64,000 nucleotides of DNA from Lycocorax pyrrhopterus obiensis (Eukaryota > Chordata > Aves > Passeriformes > Paradisaeidae): the NCBI GenBank assembly GCA_014706295.1, contig JACSVZ010000007.1, forward strand, positions 35,686,633 through 35,750,632. Reading direction: 5' to 3'. Every line of letters begins with the position of its first letter. The first letter of the stretch is position 1. The translations under genes were made by a program, and so were the position numbers. Of this stretch, positions 13,100 to 24,500 are shown piece by piece. The notes below the pieces were generated by a model. The model worked only from the letters and a program-made list of their open reading frames with translations, had not been told where the DNA came from and made no database searches.

Positions 13100-13126
13100 C
13101 ATTGTCATTGTTATTGTTACTGCTAT
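13042..13126. repeat. ATT/TTA trinucleotide microsatellite
   Basis: A trinucleotide tract begins with GTT units, becomes a nearly pure ATT run (about 13050-13100, with one inverted AATAATAAT stretch) and decays into ATTGTC and ATTGTT units. The apparent open frame across it, giving Leu, Ile and then a Tyr run, is produced by the repeat and is not a gene. The length is probably polymorphic between individuals. Confidence 0.95.
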
Positions 13127-15141
13127 TTTACGTTGCCATTCCAAGACATTATTGATTGTGTGGTCTCTCTCTGCCTTGTTTCTCTTTTAGGAGCCATGGA
13201 ATTCCAACATAAAAGAATTAGCCCTGCACAAACCTCTTGTATTTTACCTCGTGTATTGTTCAACACGTAACACTGGGAGATTTTAGCCTGAAGTGAGAAC
13301 TTATTTTTATCTAATACACATAATTAGGCCAAGCTAATGGATTACAGATTAAACAAGCAGAGCATTTTACTATGACTGGAAGACCTTTACATATCAGAAG
13401 TCCTAATAATATATGATCATTGATTTAATAGGCTGGTTATTTATTGACAATTTTAGCTTGAAGTGGCCCAAAGTAAACCTGCAGCTTTTAAGGTCTCACT
13501 AACTTACTTGACACAAGGACAAATATTTATTTATATTAATTTCCTGTTTGATCACATATTGAATGGTTACTGAGCCCTGAGTTTTATTTGTTTTAAAATA
13601 AAGCTGTTAGGTCTTTTGCTTGTTAAACAAAAAACCTGGAAATCTGTAATAGACTCATGAGTCTTACCTCTTTTTACCTATGTCTAGCAGTTTTAAGCAT
13701 GTTTTTTTTCTGTCTGTGCTGAACAGGCTCTACTAGTTTTGTGTGGGAGCTTTTTTCTCTTTTGAACACACTTTACCACTTTATATTTTCCATATAGCTA
13801 AAATTTATTTAACTGTATCATCATTCTTCCTTTCTGTTATATCTCTAATATAGAGAGATTTAAATATCAGATCACTTTCTAGATCTGCACCATTTTCCTT
13901 TCTCTCTCTCTTTTTTTTTCCATTTTAAAGACATAGGTGTATCTAATGAATTGAAATTTTTCATTTATTCTAGTTCATACATCAATAAATCAAGAGAGCT
14001 AGTTCTGAATGCTCTCTCTATATGAAAAAGAGTGGTTATTTGAGGTTCTCCCTGACTCTAACAAATACAGAGTGGTACTAGTTAAACACCTGAGGTGTTT
14101 TTTTGGTCTATTTTTAAGTTTTACCTTGCCTACCAGAATTCTGTTTAGATTCTTTGATAGCTTGCTAATTCATCAATATAAGGTTTACATGCATTCTATC
14201 ATCCTTCCTTTTGCAAATTAATTTGAAAACACAAGACACAAGCTATTTAGAGAATATGATTTTCTGAATACAGCTATTTTCTCTCTTTCCCTGTTTCATT
14301 TTGTCTGAGCATTTGTTTTCAAACCACTATGGCTAGTACAGATATATTTACATCCATTAACTAAGCCAAGTACTTTGAGAAACTGTCAGATTATTTTGTC
14401 TTTTTGTTTTGTTGTTTTGTTTGGGTTTTTTTCTGTCCCCAGTTAGATTTTCAGATGGCAGAAAGAAAAAAAGAATGCCATGATTGTTGGTAAATAAAAA
14501 GTTCTGCATGAGTGGTTTTTAATAGCTGATCATCAACATATAATCAAACTGAGTAATTGCTGCATAAGAGAGTAGCTCTGAACCAGCAGCTGCCCCTGGG
14601 CAGCACTTTGTTGAGGAATGTCACTGCGACAAAAAGTGCTGGACATATAATGCATCATCAGCATTTGTGCTATAGGCATGTCATATAGGTGGATAGGAAT
14701 CACCGGGGTGTGGTAAACGTGAGTGTGCCAATGACATCTGAGTGGTATTAGATGGATAGGGGGCAAGTAGAAAGTCAAAAAAAGGCAAAAGACAAGGAAG
14801 CCAAAAAATTGAGAAAAACAGCTTTTACGACAAAATGGAAATTACCTTCAATGCTGCAGTGCACCACTGACTTTGACAGCTAAAGCAGCAGCAGAGAGAA
14901 CTTGACAAAGATATTGGTTATAGCAATTCTTTTGCAAGCAGCTAAGTCTGTTTGATTCTCCACTGGCTATATTAATCAGTGTTCTTTCAAAAAAATTAGA
15001 CTGAACAGAAGAATATTTTCTTAAGGCAGTAAGAAATTACTTGAAAGCCTAGATTTATGTGTGTGAATGTGTGTCAACATGTCTATATTTGTGAACTAAT
15101 GAAGAATGAGAGTGAAAATAATTGTTTACTTTTTGCTCATT
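13127..15141. other. AT-rich non-genic sequence
   Basis: No gene or transposon is recognised. A less AT-rich patch at about 14550-14770 has an 81-codon minus-strand frame with no identifiable domain. A tgtgtg-rich patch lies just before the LTR, at about 15058-15075. Confidence 0.5.
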
Positions 15142-15146
15142 GGACT
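15142..15146 (+). repeat. Left target-site duplication of the LTR
   Basis: The pentamer ggact lies immediately before the LTR 5' terminal TG and is repeated exactly after its 3' terminal CA at 15608-15612. Confidence 0.85.
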
Positions 15147-15607
15147 TGTCCTGATTTTGATCAGGACGGAGTTATATTTTTGCTGTAGCTGTGGGGGGCG
15201 GAGCCTGGAGCCATGTGGGCATGTCCAGGTTGTTATTCTATACCAGGTAAATCCTCCCCCGGCCACAAAAAGTACAGGACTGTTGCTTCCAAGGAGAGGG
15301 GCATAGCTTGGGGGTGAGAAAAGCGTGGTGGGTGGGGGAAACACATCCGCCATTGCATGCTGTTGCCAGAGGGTGCTGCTGAGTGTTTTGCTCGTCAATC
15401 ACCCTCTCCTTTTGTATACTTTTGTTATCAACATTGTTCCCTTTACTGCTCGTTTTTCTTATCTCATTGCTGTTTCCAGCAAACTGCTCATATCTCGAAC
15501 CCATGATCTCTGCGTTTTGTCTCTCACAGGATGGGGAGGGGAGCAGTTTGTGGTTTTCTTTTTAGTGGGAGTACTAAATAGGGAAATACCATCCCTAAAC
15601 CATGACA
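15147..15607 (+). mobile_element. Solo LTR of an avian endogenous retrovirus (plus strand)
   Basis: A 461-bp LTR begins TGTCCTGATTTT and ends ACCATGACA, so it has canonical TG...CA termini, and perfect 5-bp direct repeats (ggact) abut both ends. The first 50 bases follow the pattern of avian ERV LTRs that open with a TG, a tttt-rich stretch and a gagtta motif; the last 60 match the common LTR tail with gtgggagtactaaat. No gag, pol or env sequence adjoins it, so this is a solo LTR left by recombination between two LTRs. A 5-bp duplication is typical of ERVL-like and some other families, so the class is inferred. The LTR is CpG-bearing and GC-richer than its surroundings. Open frames inside it (for example 15325-15732 on plus) are incidental. 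The TATA region (about 15236-15250) looks decayed. Confidence 0.93.
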
Positions 15608-15612
15608 GGACT
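15608..15612 (+). repeat. Right target-site duplication of the LTR
   Basis: An exact second copy of ggact sits directly after the LTR terminal CA. It fixes the right boundary of the insertion. Confidence 0.85.
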
Positions 15613-17434
15613 AAAGGCTATGTTATTCAAAATATGAAAAAAAGTTCTGTAATGAATATGTATGTTAGCTTTATTTATCTTAACTTCCCCTTACTAGATA
15701 CTGTATATCAAAATTATAAGCTTATATATTAGGATTAATTTAGACCTAAATACAAACCTGCTTGGTCTTCCTCTAATTACATTTCCTCCTAAACATTAAT
15801 TTCTGAAAATTTTCCTTTACTATTTCATTGAGGTATCAAAGCTGAGTAGAGCTTATGTGGTTATTACTATGGATGTTAAAAAGAGAAGTTTGATATTATA
15901 CCATTGGGAAATACCATTAAATATAATTTACATTTAGATACTTGAGTGAAATGCCTTGTATAAAGTCATAGGTTCTGTTAGTAGTGGAACCCTGCATAAA
16001 TCTAAGCCTCTGTATCTTGTGTTTAAAATATGTTGCCTCTTACCTCTATTGCTTTAACGTTTCATTTTGAAATAAAAATCATACTCTACGTTACTGAATG
16101 TAAAAGTTTGACAATTTCCTTATAGTACTAAGATGAAAAAAATAATACATTCACAGGCCAGATTCTACTCTCATGATTAAGGTTTCCTTTATATGAAAGC
16201 ATTTGTCTTTATTATGTAGCTCTAGGCCACATTTTCTACGTCAGTCAGGGTATAGTGATGTTTAGTGCCAGCTGCTTGCAGCAGGGCATGTTGAACAGAA
16301 CTGGCAGTGACAGCCGTTAGTGTCTAAACTGATGTTCCTGAATTGCTTTGAGCCCCTCAGCATTGTGACAAGTAGCCTAAGCTGAGAGTTTGTTTCATTA
16401 CTTTTATAGAAGAAAAAGCTGAATGCAGGTGTTCACTCACAACCAGGGCACTTCTGACAGCAAATATGAGCTAGGTGGGGAGGGAAGCATTTTAGAGTGT
16501 GCCAAGCTAACCCAGACTGTGAGAGACTTGGGTCCAGCATGGTTGCCTGTCTATACCCCTGTCTGAAACTAATCACTCATAAGGGGAACAGAGTTTGATT
16601 ACTGGAGTTAATAAGTCACACAAACCTCTGCTGAGGAGCAGTTTTAGCAGGGAGTTGTATATCTACCTACATGAGTTTTCACTTGTCTGTCAGCTAACAC
16701 AGATTCTTATGTGAGCTACAGCAGCTGGGGCATCAGGCAGCTATCCAATTCTCTCTGAAGGCTAGTGGCTCTCCTAACCAATTTATGGGTTGCACTCGTC
16801 CAGGCACATAATATTTTTCATCTATAGTAGTTAAAACATGGGCTATTTGTGGCCTATTAAAAAAAAGTAGCATGTTTCTACAGCTTCTGATTGCAAAGAA
16901 TTAGCCTCCATTTTAACGGGATTTAGACTACAAATGTCAGAGGATAGAGGTGGAAGGAAATAGCTTTTACTAGCTGATGAGAAGGACTGTGGTATTTTTG
17001 ACATGTAGCCTGGCTGTCAGTGAGGTGATCAACTGACACACACTGAGCTGCTGTGGTGCACTATTGCCAGCTGAAAGCTTTGAGAGCCCTTTTCTTTTAC
17101 TGAGAGGCTTTACCATTTTATAAAATGCAGCCTTCTCACTGAGAATGTATGTTGGGCATAACATAAGATGACATACTTCAGTTAAATGCAATTACTGTAA
17201 CCAGAGGCAACACAGTCAAAATAACGTAGTCTGTACCCCTTGTTTAAATATCTATTAATTATTATGCGGCTCTTGCAGCAACATCCAAAATTTTTATTTT
17301 TGAGATTAGGTCAGTCTGGATTAGTAAGGTCAGCTAAATTATATTCAGAAATAAAGACAAAGGGAAAAAAAGTATAAATGCAGAGAGAAGTCCTGGAACT
17401 CAGCTTTAATGCTTGGCCGGGGGGATTCTATCCC

Positions 17435-17453
17435 TTTTTTTTTTTTTTTTTTT
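17435..17453. repeat. Poly(T) run
   Basis: Nineteen consecutive T bases follow a G-rich patch (ggccggggggattc). It could be the reverse of a retroposon poly(A) tail, but no element body is recognised on either side, so it is listed as a simple repeat. Confidence 0.9.
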
Positions 17454-17929
17454 CGAAGTTGGGTATACCTTTGTACTGGGAGAAGGAGGCTTAATTTTGG
17501 GTGCCTGAAAAAACACTTACTGCAGCAGTCCACTTTAGATCTTCTGCCTCTCATAACCACAGGGTGCAGACTTCTATAAACTAGATTTCTAATTCCTTTG
17601 TGAGATATTGAAGCTCCATAATCCAGAGGGTTGGCTAAACTCTGAGTTTGCTGAAAGACAGATCTTTCTTCCCCCAAATGAGCCTCTGAAGATATTATTT
17701 TGGGCTACATCTTCCCTCCCGTCCTGCTCAACATTGTCTGTTGTAACAATCCCAGTCTGCTAATAACCAGGAAGGAGAGTAAGAACTAGAAGGATAATAC
17801 TTTCCTTTTCTAAGTCTGACTTGTGTTCCTGCTGTACAATACAACTCATGAACTTCTTTCTCCCTGCATACAACTGAAAGAGAGCAGTATGTGAAAGCTG
17901 TTAGAAAAATTCTTGAGGAAAACTTCTAG

Positions 17930-18510
17930 AGACAGAGTATTGTGTAGATGACATGTAATAAACTGAATGGAACGGATGTGAAGGAAGATGGAATGAGAGG
18001 ATTAACTAGCAGAAAGTAGATGAAGTAATGGTTCATGCACAAATGTCCAAAGACATTTTTAACTAGATGATTATCTGGATGAGAGAAAGGAAAATGAAAA
18101 GAAAGAGGAGAATAACAATTTCAAACAGACGTTTTGTACGTCTTGAGATTTTGAACATAAAAAGTAAAGAGGGAATTCCTTCTTTGGGATTGTAAATGTG
18201 AGAAAATCAATATAAGGGTACCATTAAAATAGATTATTTTGGAGAGTGAAAAGTAAGTGAATCATCTACAAAAGGAGTGTATGGAATTATTAGAGATAAA
18301 GAGAAATGGAGGGACATGCTAAGGTCATACATTCATAGATAAAGAGGACAGAAGCGTAATGAACATTTTGACAAAAAGTAAGTGGAAATGTATGGAGGAA
18401 GGCTGGAGTGATGTAAATAAAATCTAGGTAATGAAAAGTGAAGAGAAGAAGTCAGAAAAATAAAATCATGGTTTTTAAAGAAGAAAAGGAACAAGAAAAA
18501 ATAGATCATC
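17930..18510 (+). other. Purine-biased stretch
   Basis: Over nearly 600 bases the plus strand is dominated by A and G (gaaag, gagag, agaaa and gtgaa words) with few C bases. The opposite strand therefore reads as Phe, Leu and Ser-rich frames, which are not genes. Such strand asymmetry can come from an old purine-rich repeat, from transcription-associated mutation, or from drift. I cannot assign it. Confidence 0.5.
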
Positions 18511-20907
18511 AAACGCTGAACTTTATTAGTTTCATAGATTGCGAGGTAATAAGGGACCACCAGTGCTTCTGATTTAGGATGGTATCTTAGAGTTATTTCA
18601 TTCAGCTTTCTTTTCTTGGAAACGGTATTCAGATATTCAGTTTAACCATTGTGTCCCAGAGTGGCAGAACCACAACGGTGGAAATGCCATGAATGTCTAA
18701 AGAGGTTTCACTGTCATAGTGGGACACTGTTCTTCTGTGGTAAAAACCCAAGTTGATGCTGATAGGTCACTTGTGATACAATGTGCAAATATCTATTCCA
18801 CTTAATTAGACATTCAGAAAAATTTCTTCTCAATCTAATGATGAACCATTAAACATCCATTCGCATGAATCACAGATAGTCAATGTATATAAAGGGAATA
18901 ACCTTCTTCTACAATAGCTGAGGAAAAAATTCTTTCTATATCATGAAAATTATATTGCTTTCCTATTTCAGCGAAAAAAAAAGCTCAGACGTGCAGTATT
19001 GCTACAGATGAAGTCGCCGTCCCCGTAGACCCCCTAGTTAAAGTTAGCACTAACCTAAGTGATGATTGAAGTGTGCTAATGGACATTTGTACATTTTATT
19101 TTGTTAAAACTGAAAATTACATTAAATCAGTTTGCAAAAAGGAAATATATGTTATATTGCATACTGACACAGTAGCTGAGGCAATCAATTCTTAACGAAG
19201 AGAAAAAAAGAAGAAAGTAATGATTTCCAAAAAAAACTGATACAATCTTTTGTTCATTACTTCAAGAAACTTTTTATATCTTGAAAGTCATAGGGTTTTT
19301 TTGTTTTTGTTTGACATTGTGAAACATGACATTAGCCAGGAGCAGAAACAAAATTTATATAAGCAGTTGGACTCTTTGAGATGTTTATGATCCTGAGAGA
19401 CCAAAAAAATAAACTCAAATATTCCATTTTGTTTTTAAGTTAATACATATCCCATTTAAATGTCCAATTGTTCAAATCTAAAGCACACGAGTAGCTTACT
19501 GCATTTTTATTACACTATTCATGAGATCTTCAGCTCAGCTCCTAAAACCTCTTCTTCATGAATTGATTTTTGCTCAGTTTTGGAGGGAAAAAAATTACAG
19601 GACGACATCATCTCTTTGGTGTGAATGTTGAGACCTGCAGTTGTACATATAGAGGTCTTGCTTTTTCGCATAGAATATAGAACAGTCGGGGTTTTTGTGT
19701 TACTATTTTGGAGTGGGGGTTTTTGAGCATCTCTTCTTTCTATGTACTTTTTTTAGTATGTGGATTGATTATATCCTGAGTTCTTGTGCATGAGGAAAAA
19801 GGTACTAGATAAAACAGAGCAGAAGGGAAAAAGATAGCACAGATCCCTTTCAGTCTGAGACAGACACATGAGCCTTAAAATTTAACACACACTCTATTCA
19901 TCTTTCTCCAGTCAGGATCTCACCATAAGACAGATAAGTATTGAAAGCTAACTGAACAACAGGTTGGAGTACAAAGTTATCTTGTTTGTCTTAGCCTTAG
20001 CTAAGCTTGGCTTCTTTGCTAGTACTGCAGAGTAACAAAGCAACAACACAGAGGAAGAGCTTGATTTAATGATGTTGGAATGATGAATGAGCAATTCATC
20101 TAAAGCTTCCTTGTGGTTGGGAGAACAGTCTCAGACCTGTGTGTGAACTACTTTCTGGGCAGCTGGATAATAGGTCAAGGCAATGTCATTCCCTTCCTGA
20201 GTTAGAAACAGTACTTTCTGTACTTAAGAGAGATGCGTTCCTTCCAATGGAAGCAAGAAATGCCATACACATGAGTCAGCCTTGAGTGTCCAGGTGGTGC
20301 CATTACTCAGTTTTTGGACACTGTGCTACAGCATATTCATACACTCATTCAAACACTTCACAGTTGTGTAAGAGGGAAACATCTTTTCACATTTTTCCTT
20401 TTGAATTTTTAAATTACAGACATTAAAACTCCTAGGTTTTGAGCCAGACACTTTTTTATCAGTTTTAATTTCCCCCAAAATTTTTTTCAGATGTTCCTAT
20501 GGTGTGAGGAAGTATTAGATTAAAACAAAGTAAACAATGAATGAAAGTTACAGAAGCTTTACTCTTACAGAAAGGAAATAAAATAATAAAAGAGCTTTCT
20601 GTCTCTTCAGTGTCAAAGTGCACTTTACTGCAAGTTTCCATGTTGACGTCTTGGACACAAGGTTTCTGAAATGAAATAGAACTTGAATAATCTACCTAGA
20701 GTTCAGCTGACGTACAGGACCTTATAATTTTGTTCCTTAAAAAGAAATCATAAACAGAAAAAGATCCTGATAATTTTTATTTTGGAAATATAATCTTCCT
20801 GATAATCTTCAGTATATCTGAAGTCCTAGGGATCTGAATATACCTTAATTAGTTTGCGTCAATATGCAAAATAATATAAATACTGTATTCTTTTTTAGCT
20901 TAATAAA

Positions 20908-21505
20908 TATGGGTCGAACTTGGCTGTACGCCAGGTGCGTGCCACACTGTTGCATGACTCCCCCTCTCCTCAGAACGGTGGGCTAGAGAAAATAAGATGG
21001 AAAAAGGAAGAAACCAAAACGTTTGGGTCAAGATAAAGGTAGTTTAATAAAGCAAAAGCGGATGCTTGTGCATGGAAACATAGGAAAATGAAGTATTTAT
21101 TTTCTACTTCTCATCATCAGGCCGTGTCCAGCCCCTTCCTGGGAAGCAGGGTTTCAATATGCGTAGCAGTTGCTCTAGAAGACAAATGCTAGCACAATAA
21201 GTAATGCCCCTCCCTCCTCTTCCTTTCCCTTCATTTTTATATATGAACTGAAGTCATGTGCTTTAGAACATCACTTTGGTCCATTTGGGTCAGCTGTGCT
21301 GGCTGTGCCTTCTCCCAAGATCTTGCTCACACCCAGCCTGTTGTTTATGGAAGGAATGTTGGAGAGATAGCCTTGATGCTATGCGAGCAGTTTACCAGTA
21401 GCCAAAACCCTGGTGTGTCATCAACACCTCTCTCGCTACCAATGCAGAACACAGCACTGCGAGGGCTGTGGGGAAAATTAATTCCATCTCAGCCAGACCA
21501 ATACA
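20908..21505 (-). mobile_element. LTR of an avian endogenous retrovirus (minus strand)
   Basis: About 600 bp of LTR in reverse orientation. On the minus strand it starts at 21505 with TGTATTGGTCTGGCTGAGAT and continues with a long U3 of avian ERV type. It then shows a TATATAAA box (plus-strand TTTATATA at 21236-21243) shortly after a CACATGAC motif, an ATTAAA-type poly(A) signal (plus-strand TTTAAT at 21043-21048), and ends near 20908-20910 at a gggtcgaacttggctg-type tail. The order U3, TATA, poly(A), U5 confirms the strand. Flanks ataaa (20903-20907) and ataac (21506-21510) are a possible 5-bp target duplication with one mismatch. No internal viral genes are attached, so it is probably a solo LTR. 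A plus-strand frame at 21256-21528 is incidental. Confidence 0.9.
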
Positions 21506-24500
21506 ATAACAAACAGGGCACTGAATGAGTGTCGTTATCTCCACATCAACATCTTGCATAACTGCAAAGGGGAAAATTTATTCGTAGTCACTGGCTGGAG
21601 TTAAACCTCAGTTAAAATTCTGAAATTGCTATGGACCAGTTCTGGATGGGCTATTTGATTTACTTCTTGTTAGTAACTCTTGCAAATTCCTTCTGAATTA
21701 TTCATGTAATCCATTACAACAGTTTTCCAGTTGTTGCTATGATAAGTAAATGTTGTCTTATTGTTGCTATATAGTGGGCTTCTGTATATCATATGTATTT
21801 ATTGCAGCAAGCCTAAAAAAGGAAAAAAGCCTCAGAATTTTCTGATAGATAGTAATAATTCTCACTGTTTTATTGACTATCCTTAACACTGTTGCTTCCA
21901 ATACCTTTTAAATCTATGAAGAAATGATTGTTAACTGTGTAATTGCTTTGCTTATGTTACCAAAAAACCCTGAAGAGGCCTAATTCTGGTAAAGCATCAC
22001 TACTCTCCAATACATATGCTTTAACTCCAGCTCTCAACTGTCTGTCGTACTTTATCCATCTTGAAAAAGTATTTCCCAGTCTCTGAACAAAGAGTTTAAA
22101 CAATGATTCATGTTGTAAAACTTTCACAAAAGCTTCATAATAGTACAGCTACATGAAATTTGCTGGTTCACCTTGATCTAAAACATTATTTATTTTACTA
22201 AAGAAGCATTGGAAGGAAAGACCAAACAGATTTATTGGATTTATTGCTGAAAACTCAAAAACAAATGAAAGAACATTTAGAGATCCAGATAAGACTCTCT
22301 AAGCCTACAAAATAGTCAGTACGCTTAAATATTCAGAACAAAGTTTTTAAATGGAAAAATCCAGATGATAATTGTATCTGGCTCTAAAATGCAGGCAAAA
22401 GCATACATCATTAAAAGTATTTAAAAAAATCATAAAAACAGATTTCTGGGTTGGCATGGATTCAGGATAGAGATGAGTGAGTTTATTAGAGACAAATCCT
22501 AGTTGTGGCTGCAGCAAAGAAATAAGAAACCTGGAATTAAATTTTAACTGGTACTTTCTCCTCTTACTATTTAAATGTTTTCTACTGTGTAATGTTTACT
22601 CTCTTGTATATTTTCCTATCCTCTTTGGGCAAGAACTTTCTTGTACTGTTACCCCACACAGTAGCTAAAAGAAGCTCTTTGACTTGGAAATTCTCAGATC
22701 CCATTGCAATACAAACAAACTATTACTAATTATAAACTTGACCTCTTAGGTTAAAAAGAGTTTGCAATATCCATATTGCCCCCTCCTGCTGCATGTGGCA
22801 ATTCAACATCCACAGTGTTTTGTTTCTAAATAAGCAGCACTCACATGCTGGAGATTTTGGATGGCAAAAAGCAATGATTATTCATGTCTCCTTTCTCTTT
22901 AGAAGCATTTCAAGGAGTGCTGAGTTACTTTTTGCTGTGATGTGCATTATTATACTTGTGAGGAACAGCATCATGAAAAATGACTGCACTCACATTTGGA
23001 AAGGTACTTGTGGTTATGAGGAAGACAGTGGAGAGCATCAGGCTGAATAGTAATTATATTTTTGCAAATAACTACATTGTGCCATATTGTTAATGTAACA
23101 TACCTTCGCATTGTATCTGCTTAAGGTGGCCCCATAACTAAACCTTATACTTTGGAGTCCGAAGTGCTGAAAACAGTGAGAAATGCTTCTATTACCTCTT
23201 CTTATTCTAGAGCAAGTCAGGAATATATATATGTAAAATTTCTACAAATGTATATTCTAGTACCTCACTGTGCAGCACCACTAGAGATATTCATTAAGTT
23301 TTTCTTACAATACTTTCTTCAAAATCTTAAAAAGCTGCAGAAGAAAAAAGGAAGGAGCAAAGATAGCAGAGCAGAGTTTAATGCCAGAAACCTAATGGTT
23401 GGTTTTTATTTCATATTTTCTTTCTTGGTTTCTATACACTGCAAAATTGTGTGCTGCATTCTGCTGCAGCTGTAAGTGATTTGATGCAGTGCAAGGGGAG
23501 AGGGCATGTGTGTATATATATAAACTGTTATAACACTATTATTACTTGTTTCAAAAAACTTTAATTATCATCTATGGGACAGTTAATCTTCAATAAATAA
23601 GATTTGAATGATCCAGTGGTAATTATTTTGCCTACCATACCTCATTTAATAAAATCTAAATTAATCAGAGAGGCAGTTAAAACATTCCAGTATTTGCTTG
23701 TTTTCAAACATGTCTTGCAGTTACTGCAGGTACTGCATTATTGCCAAGCAAATTTACCATGTGCAATCTGAAGCACATTCACCCATTTTTAGTGCAAATC
23801 TTTAGTTTTAGGGACTATCTTCCCTAAAAGAGGTGGGATATGAAGAGACCTCTGTCAGTTCTTAAAGTTTAATATGGCATACCAAGGTTAGTGACCAACA
23901 GCATCATTTTAAGGCTTTCTGCCCAGATATGAATGTAAGAAAATATCAAAGTGTTTTAAAAGCTTTCATCCCAGTGAGTACCCCTTCAGCCCAAATCTAT
24001 GGAGTAACACATGACCCTAAGATACCAACCACAGTGATTTTCTGGGAGGTTTTGAAAGAGGCAGTAGGCTCCTGTGACACACACCCACATTCAACTCAAT
24101 AAGTTCTGGAAATAAGCACCTCAATTTTAGAGACAAATCCTGTTTGTCCTGCAAGGTTATCTTCTCTGGGGACTGTAAATGTAAAACATTGTCTGCAGAC
24201 AGATAATATTGTAAGCAATGTTATCTTACCTCATTTATTATAGTCAGCTGACAAAATAATGGAGTTTAGGCAACTCAATAGGTTATCTTGTTAAATCTCA
24301 CTTTCTAAGACAGGTAACTGAATCTACATTCAGTTCATCTAAGGTGTTTCCTTACCTTCCTGATACAGCCTTTCTAAAGTATTCTTAAAAATACCTCCTG
24401 AGAGGGTCTTCCGAAGTATCAACTAACCTTCTCTTCAATTTGACCTCCTATTTCTCATCTTCTCAACCACAGGCATAGCAAGCAGATTACGCTCCTTTTA

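Larger units (their letters stand above)
15613..20907. other. Non-genic sequence
   Basis: No gene is supported. The region around 16230-16760 is less AT-rich and unassigned. A 19-base T run lies at 17435-17453. A purine-biased stretch at about 17930-18510 is listed separately. Short frames on either strand (for example 16970-17191, 17345-17677 and 18333-18560) reflect base composition. Confidence 0.5.

Noticed and set aside
13043..13270. Open frame starting with runs of Leu, Ile and Tyr
   Set aside because: It is the translation of an ATT/GTT microsatellite and nearby low-complexity DNA.
15325..15732. 135-codon plus-strand frame
   Set aside because: It starts inside the solo LTR, runs across its boundary and has no known domain.
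18525..18575. tttcatagattgcgaggtaa, vaguely like a CR1 3' tail on the minus strand
   Set aside because: Similarity does not extend into the diagnostic neighbouring blocks.
21256..21528. 90-codon plus-strand frame
   Set aside because: It is antisense within the minus-strand LTR and is a by-product of LTR sequence.
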